64,000 nt of DNA from Peribolospora baueri (Eukaryota > Basidiomycota > Peribolosporomycetes > Peribolosporales > Peribolosporaceae): NCBI GenBank assembly GCA_029717555.1, contig JAMDHS010000037.1:62001-126000 (forward strand). The letters run 5' to 3'. How positions within the stretch are numbered: position 1 is the stretch's first letter; each line of letters starts with the position of its first letter. Positions 47,134 to 57,495 of the stretch are shown here, in pieces. Both the position numbers and the translations under genes were made by a program. Below the pieces are notes generated by a model. It saw only the letters and a program-made list of their open reading frames with translations, was not told the origin of the DNA and searched no databases.

Positions 47134-48578
47134 ATGGCTCCCATCGCCACTCCCATCGCTCAACAGTCCACCAACGTGGACGCCAAGCCCAATGGTGGTG
47201 ACAAAAAGGATATCGCGCCCTCGAATTTCATGTGAGATAAGCTCTCTCTCCGCTCCAGGGCGCCCTTGTTCGTGCTAGGTTGACGCCTCCTACGTTTTTC
47301 CCTCCCTGCCACCGCCATGATAGCGACTTTAACCCTTTCCATCCTCCCCCGTCGTTCACCGACACTTCCCTCGACTCCGACTACCCCTTCGCCGAGTTCA
47401 AGCCTTCCTTCCCGACCGACCTGAACTACGCTCCCCTCGAGCCGCTGCACAATGTCATCGACCGCGGCGCGTTTGCGGACAAGACAAAGAAGAACATTCT
47501 CGGTCCCAACGCGGGCACGGAGGTTCGCCTGACGGCCAACATCGGCTCGGAGATCAAGGGTCTCCAGTTGAACAAGCTCACCGACGCTCAGAAGGATGAA
47601 CTGGCGCTGCTCGCCGCCGAGCGCGGTGTGCTCGTGTTCAGAGACCAGGACTGGACGATCGAGGAGCAGCTGGAACTCGGAAGGTATATGGGCGAGCTTC
47701 ACCAGCACCCGACCAGCGGCATCCCTCGTCGTCGCGGCCTCGAGGACGTGCACGTCGTCTACTCGGACGAGACCCAGCGGCCGACGTCGACGGCGTACAC
47801 CAAGGTGGAGCTGTTCCACTCGGACGTGACGTACGAAGTCAACCCTCCGGCCTTCACCTCGCTTCACAACCTGGTGTGCCCTACGATCGGCGGTGACACG
47901 CTGTACGCCAGCGGCTATGCGCTCTACGACAGCCTTTCCGAGCCGATGAAGAAGTACCTGGAGAGCCTGAGCGCGCTCCACACGAGCAAGGATCAGAGCG
48001 ATGGCGCCAGGGCTGCCGGGTGCGTGGCGTGGCGCTGGCGGATAATGAACGGGGATGAATTGAATAGCTGACGACGTCTTGTTTTCCTTTCCGCATTCGC
48101 CCGCCCGCCCGCGCTCATCTCATTCATCAGCCAACACATCCGCCGTCCTCCGGTGGACAGCGTGCACCCGGTGGTGCGCACCCACCCGGCGACGGGCTGG
48201 AAGAGCGTGTTCGTCAACCCGGGCTTCGTCAAGTGCATCCTGGGCGTGCCCAAGACCGAGTCGGACACGATTCTCAACTGGCTCTACACGCAGATGGCCT
48301 GCAACTCGGACTTGAACGTGCGGATCGCGTGGGAGCCAAAGACGACGGTCATCTGGGACAACCGGATCGTCAACCACTCGGCGTCGTACGACTTTTGGCC
48401 CGAGCGGCGTCACGCCCTGCGCGTCACGGCGATGGGCGAGATCCCGTCGCTGAGGCTGCCGGACGGAAGCGAAGGCAGGAGCAGGCAGGAGGAGATCTGG
48501 GAGAAGCAAGGACTGGACGTCAAGAAGCTCAAGGAGAGGGAGCTCGCGCTTGTTCAGAACCGCGGCTTCAAGGATTGA
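47134..48578 (+). CDS. TauD/TfdA-family 2-oxoglutarate- and Fe(II)-dependent dioxygenase
   Basis: Three exons (47134-47231, 47324-48019, 48131-48578) splice to 413 residues. The fold is the double-stranded beta-helix of taurine/sulfonate dioxygenases (yeast Jlp1, bacterial TauD). The iron triad is visible as His198-x-Asp200 in ELFHSDVTYEVNPP and His347 in RIVNHSASYDFWPERRHALR, whose last Arg is the 2-oxoglutarate salt-bridge partner. Other family markers are GVLVFRDQDWTIEEQLELGR, GELHQHPTSGIPRR, GGDTLYASGYALYDSLSEPM, VHPVVRTHPATGWKSVFVNP, and LNVRIAWEPKTTVIWDNRIV. The likely reaction is oxidative release of sulfite from an alkylsulfonate, allowing sulfur scavenging, but fungal paralogues use varied substrates and this one is not fixed by sequence. 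The isolated position and strong TATA box fit a nutritionally controlled gene. Confidence 0.9.
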
Positions 48579-49207
48579 GTGAGCTTTCGTTCGAGCTAGG
48601 CCAGAGCAGAGTTTTTCTTTTTTTTTTCTTTTCTTTACGACCATCACGACGTCACGACGACCTGACGGAGCGGTCTCGAGGACGTCCCTTGGGTGTGGTT
48701 TCCTTGACCCCCGACGGCTCTCTTTTCTCCTTCTCCGTCGGTGTTTCTCTCATTCATACATCCACTCCACGCCACAGCTTTCCAGCGTGTATGTACAAAT
48801 AACGCGTTGCTTAAACTCACCCTCCTTGTCCCTCGGTCCTCGTCCGTGGCATCCAAGCATTCATTCATCCATTCATTCATCCATCCATCCATCGTTCCTC
48901 GCAATTCTACGCCTTTTTTTTATTTTATTTTTTTACCTCACCTCGCATCGTCCCATCTGTTCTCTGCCTCGCTTCGGTTTTGTACTCTGAAAGGGCAATG
49001 CATCGCGGAGAAGGCAAGGCGAGGCGAGGCGGAGCGAGTGGTCGACGACGAAACAACCGTTTTACTACTAGATCGTTCGTTCGACCGATTGCGAGTCTAG
49101 GAAACCGACACAGATGATAAGTAGAACCGGGAAGAGATCGAGGAGGAGGATCTCTCGAGTGGGGTCGGTGCTTCGTCTTCGTCAGCGCTCCGCCGTGCTC
49201 GTTCGCA
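48579..49207. other. Intergenic: dioxygenase 3' flank with simple repeats
   Basis: A T-rich run at 48612-48630, (ATTC)/(ATCC) repeats at 48858-48892, and a T-rich stretch at 48913-48937. No gene recognised. Confidence 0.6.
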
Positions 49208-50230
49208 TTGTTAGAGGGAACTATTCACTTATTCCCCTCAAGTGAGGTTGAGGCTTAGTCTTATATACATGAGAACAATCAGTCGAGCACATAGCTCAGC
49301 TTGATCTCTCCTCTTGCTACCTTTTTCGCGAACAAAGTGAAAGCTGATGTCAATGTGTTTTGTTCTTGTATGGTGGCGGTCGTCCTTAGCTAGGGATAGG
49401 CTAGCTTGGCTGTCTCGGAATAGGTGGATCGTCGGTGCCTCGGGTTGAAGATCCATGAGCAGTTTCTTGATCCAGATGGCCTCCTTCACCGCGTGGGCAA
49501 TTGCGAGATATTCGGCCTCCGTTGTGTTGATGTTGTCACAACTGTCTGCTTCTTGCTCGACCAGCTCACAGTGCTTCCTCCTACCTTGAACAGGTAACCA
49601 CTTGTAGAGCGCCAGTCGTCAAGATCTCCTGCGTGGTCGGCATCGCAGAATCTTTGGATCGTTGCTGATCCTTGCTCCGTGACGTTGGTGACTCGTCGGA
49701 GATACAGTCCGTAATGAGCCGTACCTCGTAGGTAGCGCATCACCCTTTTGGTTGCCTTCCAATGGTTCTCGCTGGAATCAGCCATAAAACGAGCTAGCTT
49801 GCTGACGGCGAATGTGATGTCCGGTCTTGTTCCCAACGCCAGGTACATCAATGACCCTATTGCTCGCTGGTATCGTGTCCGATCTGCCTGTGGCTCTCCT
49901 TTCTCTCGAGCCTTCAAGCGTCCATCGGTGTGGGAGCTGGTCTGGAGTCTTGCATCCCGAATCTGGCGAGCATGAAGCACTCGGTGTAGGCTTCCTGCGA
50001 GAGGTTACGTTTCCCCATCTCTGTGTCTCGCAACTTTGATGCCCAAAAAAGATACTTGACTTTCGCCGAGATCCTTGATCTTTGAACGTTGCGCCTTCAT
50101 CTGGTCCTTTGAAATTGCATCAGAGCCGTCCAGTTCTCAGCTATGATGGCAAAGGTCATCCACGTAGACAGCCACAATGACCGTGCCCCAGATTGTTGCA
50201 ACGAAGGAAAACGGGTTTGATCGGGCAGTG
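49208..50230 (-). mobile_element. Fossil fragment of a Ty1/copia-type LTR retrotransposon
   Basis: On the minus strand the region reads as the end of a copia polyprotein: the reverse-transcriptase motif AVYVDDL near 50140-50200, then the copia-typical SLMYLALGTRPDITFAVSKL, CDADHAGDLDDWRSTSGYLF and SSKKQTVVTTSTQ of the RNase H part, with the closing KHIDISFHFVREK. Only this last part of the polyprotein is present; gag, protease and integrase were not found. The element is broken, with a few interruptions. A purine-rich stretch and a TGTTAG..-type end lie at the low-coordinate side (about 49207-49245), which could mark the edge of a terminal repeat. Much of the reading remains open, which suggests a moderately young insertion, but no age can be given without a second copy. 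Confidence 0.85.
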
Positions 50231-51369
50231 CCTTTTCCCTGAACTCCATGCTGGTGAGAGGACCTTCGCTCGTTTTGCGACCGGCGCGAAAGAAGAAAGA
50301 AGAAAGAAGAAAGAAAGAAAAAAAAAAGAAAGGAGGGCGTCCGCATCGAAAAAGGTCAGTGGAGGGTTAGGCAAAGAGCGGACGTGCGCTCTTCTCTGGG
50401 CTACTGGCGCGACCGGCGACCGACGAGGCTCGTCTGCGTCTGAAAAGACTAGACTAGACTAGACGAGGAGAAAAAGAAAAAAAAATGAGGAGGAAGAAGA
50501 AGAAGAAGAGCAAAAGGACGAGAGATGGGCTGGCGACGACGACGACGACTTCTTCGCCGCTTCATGTGACCACCGCCCCGGGCGTTCATCAGCTATAACA
50601 GAGACGGGCGAACGGGTTCGACCTCGAACGACCGTCTATCGTCCGCGCACGGGCCACACGCACGGCGCGCTACGCATGGATGAATGGATGGATGGGATGG
50701 ATGAAATCTGTATGTAATTTACCTCTATCCCGCCCTCCCGTCCTCATCCAGCCCGTCCATATCCGACAGCACCACCACACCACCGCCACACCGTACCGCA
50801 CCGATGTCTGGTCACCACCTATCGTCTTCGTCCACAGCGTCGAAACGAAACGAAAACGGCGGCCGAGCTACTTACTACTTACTAGTACAGCTCCAGCTGA
50901 CGGGGATCGAGGTATATCAGCGAGAAAGAGGGAGAGACGAGCCGCCGGTCGGCTCGGAAGGAGGAGGAGGAGGAGGAGGAGAAGGAAGGAGATCGAGACC
51001 ATGCGGGGAGACCGGGAGGGAGGGGAGGCGGGGTGCGAGCGAAGGAGGGTGCGAGTGAAGGAAGGAGGAGTGAAGGGTGCGAGTGAAGGAGGAGTGAAGT
51101 AGGAAGAAGGGAAGGTCCAGTTGGATGCGTAGACGACGGACGACGAACGATGAGAGCCAAGAGGAGAATGAGCGACGCAAAAAAAAAAAGGAAAAGAAAG
51201 CTTATGAAGGGAGGGTGGGAAAAAAAGGAGCGTCCTGGGCGTCATGAGGGCCCGAATGGTCGACATGGCAAGCGAAACGAGCGAACGAGCGAACAAAACG
51301 AAAAGAAAAAAGAGTCGGTCCGGAAAGGACGGAGGGAGGGAGAGTGGGCGTCGGTCATCGTCGGTCATC
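50231..51369. other. Intergenic: repeat-rich spacer before the copper radical oxidase 3' end
   Basis: Holds an A/G-rich AAAGAAG run (50287-50330), a short (GACTA)n run (about 50447-50464), further purine-rich tracts at 50470-50515 and 50960-51110, and an A-run near 51180. A GGATG repeat is at 50677-50703. No conserved frame was seen; the long open frames are low complexity. Confidence 0.55.
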
Positions 51370-54196
51370 TCAGTACGGAGAGGCGGTGTGGTCCCCCCCT
51401 CGGTAGTGCGCGGAAAGGTCGTTGCTCGAAAAGGCCGGACTCTGGTGGCCTTGGTAGTAGCCTTCGGACGGGTGTGGGGACGCGTATTGCCCGACTCCGT
51501 ACTGCCCGCTGCCGTATTGTCCTCCGCCGTATCCTCCACCGTACTGTCCCCCGCCGTACTGTTCTCCTCCATACTGTCCCTCGCCATGCTGTCCCCCGCC
51601 GTACTGTCCCCCGCCATACTGTCCCCCACCGTACTGTCCCCCGCCGTACTGTCCCCCTCCATACTGCCCCCCACCATACTGATTAAGGGCCTCCCTCGAC
51701 TCTCCTCCAAAGTCGTTCATACGGTAAGTGTCAGGCGCCTGCAAGCTATCGGCCGCAATGCTATCGCGCCCCCTGTTGTCGCCCATCGCAAGGCCACGGA
51801 CGGACGAGGAGGGCGTGCCGACTTGTGCGTAGCCGGCCGCCGGTGGCACGTTGGCTGCCCAGCCGCTGGTGGGGCCGCTGGAGTAGGGCGGGGCGCCGGC
51901 GCCGCCGACGGGCTTGGCGGTGCGTCGCCAGCGCCAGCAGCCGATGGCGATGGCGGCGACGATGACGACGGCGACGCCGATGATGATGCCGATCCACATG
52001 CCTTTGTGCTGCTCGAACGTGCTCGGGTTAGCCGACGAGGAAAACTTGTTGTTGTTGATCGGCGCCGGGAGCTTGGCGAGGGCGGCGCCGACGTTGGGAG
52101 TGAACGGCATCGAGCCGACGTTCTTGCCGTCGGTGCCGATCATGACCATGGTGCCGTTGCTCGGCACGCCGTCAATGGTGACGAACAGCAGCGCGGGGCC
52201 AGGCGGGAAGATGTTGGGGTTGGGCGGCATCGGGTTGACCATGTATTCGGCTGAGCCGTCGCCCTGAACGGTGTAAGTGTACTCGAGTTCCAACGAGCGT
52301 TGTCCCTGGGGAAGCGAAAGACAGAGACACCGAGTGAGCAGCAAAGCGTGACATCGACGAACAGAGACGGCAACGAACCATGTTCATAGCGTGGGTGGAA
52401 AAGCCAGGACGAATGACCATAAACTTGGTATTATTGGCCTTGTAGTTTGCGTTGATGCCCATGAAACCGCCATCAACGGTAACGTTGAACGTCGCGCCGC
52501 CGTACGGGATCCACGACGGCACGTTCTGCGGGGAGGGGCGGGACTTGAAGAAATAAGGCGGGTACCATTTTTCGATCTCGTAGGTGGTGTTGAACGCCTG
52601 CGGCGTCGAGCCGAGCGGCATGCTGAGCGACACGTCCTGGTGCGGGTTCGAGCCGGCGACAAGAACCGATCCGTCGGGGACGAGGATAGCAGAAGAGTGG
52701 TAGAGGCGGGCGATCGTCGAGGAGCCGAAACCGGCGTTGGTGATCCGCCGTCCCGCGGGCTTGTCGGGGTCGTAGAGGACGGGGGTGTAGGTGGGGGACT
52801 GGGAGAGACCCTCGGTGTAGATGGTCTGACCGTTGACGAGGACCTGGTTCCAGGTGGCGTTGGTGTATCCGGCGGTGCCGTATTGGGCGCCGTTGACGAT
52901 GACCATTTGGCCGGTGGGGAGGTGAATGAACTGGCCCATGGTGCGACCCTCGGGGAGATCATCGTCTTGCTGGTAGGCGACGTTGGGCGTTTGGTTTCCC
53001 TGGCCATCCTCGGGGTTGATAGAGTGGCACTTTTTGGAGGCCTCGACGTTGAGGATGTTTTCGCCGGGGCCGGTGTAGTTGCCCCACTGGAGGTCGGTCA
53101 TGATGGAGCCGCCGCAGAAGAGGATGGTGGGGGCGTAGTTGTTTTTGGCCTTGCTCAAGGGGAGCATGGCGGTGGCGCCGGAGGCGGGATAGACGCGGAT
53201 GATGCCGTCGGGCATGTCGGGCAGGGGGATTTCTCTGTTGGGGATGTGATCCCAGAGGATGGTGGATATGTTGGCCTGAACGAAAAGCTTTCCGGAGGGC
53301 ATCAAGAAGGTGTGAGGGTACATGTTGAGGCCTGGGGGAGGAAAGAGAGGAGATAGATGAGAAGGAGGAAGAGACGGAGGAAGAGACGGAGGAAGAGACG
53401 GAGGAAGAGACGAGAAGAAGTACCGCAACTCACCAGAGGTATCGCACATAAACTGCATCTGCTGCTGAGGGCCCTTGGAAGGAAAGTACTCGTAGGTGGG
53501 GTTAGCTCCTCCGCCGTCCAAGGCCGGGCCTTCGAAGCAAGGGCTGGTGTTGGGCGTGTTGCGGTTGATGTAACCTCCGCTTTGGGCTCCGCCGATGAGG
53601 ATGAGGGAACCGTCGGCGAGGACTTCTGCGCCGGGGTACCAGCGCTGGGACTGCATTTGGAGGGCGGCGTTGGTGGGGGAATCGAGCCACTGGAGGTCCG
53701 AGTCTTGGGCAACGGGCTGCAAGAGGCGGATGGCCTTGCGGCCGTCAAAGTCATCGTAGGGACCGGTGCCGGTGGTGACGGCGGCGCCTCCGTAGCCGAT
53801 GGCCTGGTTTCCGCCTGCGACGACCCAAGTGCCGTTGCCGAGGACGCCTCCGGAGGCGCAAAAGGTGTTGGAGTTGACGTTGACGGGGGTGACCGAGTTG
53901 TCGACGAGGGAGAAGATGGAACCCCATACGGGCTTTCCGCCGAGGGTGTGAGGGTTGCCCTCGACCTTGTCTAGGATCAGGACAGCGGTCTCGGTGGCGA
54001 GGGCCATCATCATGGCGGAGGCCTGCGAGTCTGGGTTGACGACCTCGTACTGGCCGGAGAGGTCTGCGGTGACGAGGCCGGCGGAGGCGGCGAGGAGGGC
54101 GCAGAGAAGCGGGCGGGCGAGGCGGAGGCTACAACTACGGCGGCGGCGGGCGGCACGCCGCGAGCCTGCTGGCGACGTGCGAGCTGGGGGGGCCAT
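51370..54196 (-). CDS. Copper radical oxidase (glyoxal oxidase-like), membrane-anchored, with Gly-Gln-Tyr repeat tail
   Basis: The ATG is at 54194-54196 (MAPPARTSPA). Three exons meet near 53427/53332 and 52379/52309. A basic leader and hydrophobic signal (LLCALLAASAGLVTA) precede a galactose-oxidase-type propeller. All five copper-radical residues are in place: Cys113 in NTFCASGG, Tyr187 in SQRWYPGAEVLADGS (the Cys-Tyr cofactor), the Tyr-His pair in IARLYHSSAILVPDGS, and His in GFSTHAMNMGQR. The protein should oxidise small aldehydes or alcohols and release H2O2 outside the cell. After the catalytic part comes one membrane helix (GMWIGIIIGVAVVIVAAIAI) with a WRWRR stop, then a tail of about 180 residues ending in roughly a dozen GQYGG units. 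Glyoxal-oxidase-like proteins with membrane anchors are known in smuts; the Gly-Gln-Tyr tail is the unusual part. The gene appears intact. Confidence 0.9.
51490..51690. repeat. Coding minisatellite (15-bp units) writing GQYGG repeats
   Basis: About a dozen 15-bp units, plus-strand CCGCCGTACTGTCCC with variants, encode tandem Gly-Gln-Tyr-Gly-Gly in the tail of the copper radical oxidase. Units differ by a few silent or Gly/Glu and Tyr/His changes. Confidence 0.85.
53349..53413. repeat. Intronic 12-bp minisatellite in the copper radical oxidase gene
   Basis: Four near-identical GGAAGAGACGGA units lie in the intron between the first and second exons. On the coding strand it is a pyrimidine-rich tract next to the 3' splice site. 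Confidence 0.8.
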
Positions 54197-56841
54197 GACG
54201 GCGAGGGCGAGGCTGGGGGAGCGTCTGCGAGGGAAAGAGGGTATGAAAAGAAGAGGGGGCGGCGGGGGGGAGTATGGGGAGGGGGGAGGAGGGAGGGGAG
54301 ATAGGGGCTGAGGATGGGATGGGATAGGGGAGGAGGGGAGGAAGATGGTAGATGGGGAGGAAGATGAGGATGATACGAAAAGACGAGACGATGAAGGTGG
54401 ACGACGGGATGAGACGAGATGAGAGACGATGATGGACGCCGGCGACGCGACCAGCCAGCAAGCCAGCCAAGCCAGTCCACCCGGCCCTGGACAACGGCTG
54501 GACTTAAAGCTTGGCTCTGGCTCTGGCTGGCTCGCTCTCACGCCGCCTCAAGTCCGTCCGTCCGTCCGTCACTCACTCACTCACTCAACGCTCTCAGGGC
54601 GACCGATCGAGGCCAGACGACGACGGGGCCGCCAATGCCAGCACCAGCACCAGCACCAGCCGGCCAGCCCGCCGTCTTGCGCGCCCACCTTGGGGGGGCG
54701 AGCGAGCGAGCGAGCGAGGCCGAGGGAAAGGGGCCAAGCGGATGCGCTCTCGCCCACCGCGCCCCGGCATTTCATTTCATTTGCCCTCGCCGGGTTTGTA
54801 ATATTGTAATTCGACGACCGAACAATAACAATTAACAAGGGCCCCTCCCAGCCGCTCCGCCGCCAGCCGCTCCGGCGCCGGCCTACGTCCCTTCTAGGCC
54901 GTTCTAATCCATTCGGACGTCGGCAGCTTTGCTAAACCTGGAGTCCGGCCGAGCGGTGGTTGGTCGGTCGGTTGTGTCTGAAAAACGACCACCCACCACC
55001 AACGACCAGCCACACGACCGACAGCAGCAGTGAGACGGAGGGGCCGATGGGAAGATGGAAGACGACGACGCAGGAGATGACACCGAACGAAATCCTCACC
55101 GCCCGCCTCCCATCCCATCTCCCATGTACGCGCCTGCGTGGCCCTCACCTCCTCATGCTCATGCGCGCGCAATCTATGCGAGGTGCGACCTTTCCTTTCA
55201 TTTCATTTCCTTTCCTTTCCTTTTCTTTCCTTTCCGCTCGACACTTGACACTGCAGTGTGTATACACGGACAGATAAATAGACAAACAGACAAACAGACA
55301 AACAGACAAACAGACAAATAGACAAATAGACAAATAGACAAATAGACAAATAGACAAATAGACAAATAGATAGACAGGATGCCAACGGACTCACTTCTGT
55401 GCATGTATGTATCGACGAGCCACCCTCTGTTGTCCGTCCGTCCACCACCGCCAGGGGTGCCGACGTCGAGCGGCCACCGTCGAGCAACGATGCCGAACAG
55501 CCGCCCGCCGCTTCCTCTCTCTCTCTCTCTCGCCCCTTCGGCTGTCCCGGCCGGCCGGCCGTCGGCATCGAATGCAAGCCAGCCACAGCCAGCCAGGTAC
55601 AGTGTCGCTGTGTTGGTGTGTGTTGCCGTCCCTCCATCTACCCTTTCAGCCACCCCCTGTATGGCCGGTCTTGCCGATGACCCCCTCCTCCTCTCAACGC
55701 CATCCTCGCCTGCATGCCTGCATGCCTACCTGCCGGCACCTGTCCCATCGCATCAGATAGCATCGCACGGTGTCGTGTCGTGTCGTGTCGTGTCTCGTTT
55801 CTGTCCTGTCTCATCCAAACACATTCCTCCCTCGCCCGCCTCCTTTTTTATTTTTTATTTTTTATATTTTATTTTCATACTTTCCTTCTCGTCGCGGCCA
55901 CGACGACGATGAGATGTGATTAGATCGCCGCGCTGTAGGCGGCGTATATACGAAGGACACAGCGGACAAAGCCGGGGCCGAAAACGGGTCCAGTTGGACA
56001 AGAGTCCGAGCGAGTTCGCCCCGACCGACGGACGTCCCTGGTCACGGTCATGGCCATGGCCACGGCCACGGCGACGGAGCGCGCATGCGTCGCCTACCTA
56101 CAAGCGGACGCGGCGGCCTACCGCAAAGCAAAACAGAAGATGGTGGATGGATGGATGGATGGGATGGACGAGTGGAGAAAAGACCGACGACTGACCGACT
56201 CACCGACCGACCCAGCCGTCATCGACGACCCGTAACCCTCCGTCCATCCGTCCCATCCATCCTCCAGCTCGCCGTCCCCCTCCGTCCACGGCCGACCACC
56301 GCACGCGGCGTTTCATCCATCCATCCATCCACCTTCCACTCCCATCGAACTGCGGCCATTTGGCCATTTGACTTCCCCTGCCGCAGCAGCCCTTCTTCCG
56401 ATCAGGCACGTCTGATGGCCCGCCCACGGTGCGCCCGCCGCAATTCCGCTCACGTCGTCCGTCTCTCTTATATGTAGCTGATGAACGCCATGGGCGGTGC
56501 TGACATAAAGCAGTGTCGTCGTCGTCGTCGCCAGCCCATCTCTCGTCCTTTCCTCTTCCTCCTCCTTTTTCTCCTCCTCGTCTAGTCTCAGACGCGGACG
56601 AGCCTTGCCAGTCATCGGTCGTCGGTCGTCGTTCGTCGTTTGTCATTCGTCGTTCATCGGTCGCCGATAGGCCAGAGAAGAGCGCAGGCCTGCTCTTGCC
56701 TAACCCCTCCCATTCTGACCTTTCTTGACGCGGACGCTGGTCTCTGTTTTTTCCTTCTTCCTTTCTTCTTTCTTCTTTCACCCCCTCGCTCGCTCGCTCG
56801 CTTTACAGTCGTACGTACGACAGCCCGTCCACCGATCCGGC
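54197..56841. other. Long gene-poor spacer (2.6 kb)
   Basis: Next to the oxidase start the minus strand is strongly pyrimidine-rich (54.2-54.45 kb), consistent with its leader. Further out are (CGAG)n at about 54697-54717, an AT-rich stretch at 54790-54838, a long tetranucleotide array (55262-55379), A/T-rich TTTTATT runs (55843-55875), GGATG and CATCC repeats (56140-56160 and 56310-56330), and (GTC)n at 56515-56530. No conserved frame was recognised. Confidence 0.55.
55262..55379. repeat. Compound tetranucleotide array (ACAG/ACAA/ATAG)
   Basis: Close to 120 bp of GACAAACA and GACAAATA units, about 28 tetranucleotides in phase, on the plus strand. It is the longest perfect-phase simple repeat in the window. 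Confidence 0.9.
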
Positions 56842-57134
56842 ATGACCGCCCCGTTGCGCCTCTTCCTCTCCTCCCTCCTCCTCCTCCTCCTCCTCGCATC
56901 CGCGGCCCAAGCCACGCGCCACGCGCCACGCGCCACGGATCGTCTCACGTCGTCGCCGGCAAAGACGCCCCCTCCTTCGCCACACCTCTCCCCTCTCCCA
57001 CACCCCTCGCCCACCCCTGGTCCCCGGCCTCGACGGTGACGGTCACCTGGGACGCCGCCGACGACGACAACGAGGTGCACCACCGCGGCGTCGGCTGGGG
57101 AAAGCTTCGCCGCCGCTGGGCTCGACGACCACGG
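56842..57134 (+). pseudogene. Possible remnant of a small secreted KRE9/KNH-like protein
   Basis: From the ATG at 56842 the plus strand encodes a textbook signal peptide (MTAPLRLFLSS, seven Leu, ASAAQA). A second frame starting near 56955 carries SPASTVTVTWDA, which resembles the start of the Ser-Thr-rich KNH/Kre9-type wall domain, where a hydrophobic signal is followed by TVTW within about 50 residues. The two pieces are in different frames with no plausible intron between them, and the rest of the domain is not clear. It may be a decayed gene, a mis-assembled stretch, or a chance likeness. Confidence 0.22.
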
Positions 57135-57495
57135 TGACGACGACGATGCGCCTTATCGCCGCCATCTCCAACATCGCCATTTGCTCGGTCGACACCGCCT
57201 GTTGCCGCGCGGGAGGACGTCGCAGGTGCATCGCAGCGGATTCGATCTGTGACGGACGGGATGGAGAAAATACCCGGGCCATGATGTGATGTGATGCAAA
57301 GGTATAGCACGTACTGTACACGGACGGCCGGGACGGACGGGGGGAGAAAGGGGGAATGGAGGAATGACGATGGGCCTTGTCCTTTTTGTTCGTTTCGTTT
57401 TGCTTTGCCCGAGCGGAAAAGTAAAATCTCTGTCACCATACAGACTAGATCATGTGGAGACGAGCACGCTAGGCTAGGCGAGCACGTAGGCTAGC

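Noticed and set aside
55145-55653. Minus-strand frames rich in repeated Cys-Leu-Phe-Val (CLFVCLSV-type) that look like membrane proteins
   Set aside because: They are translations of the tetranucleotide array in several frames at once, with no conserved flanking sequence.
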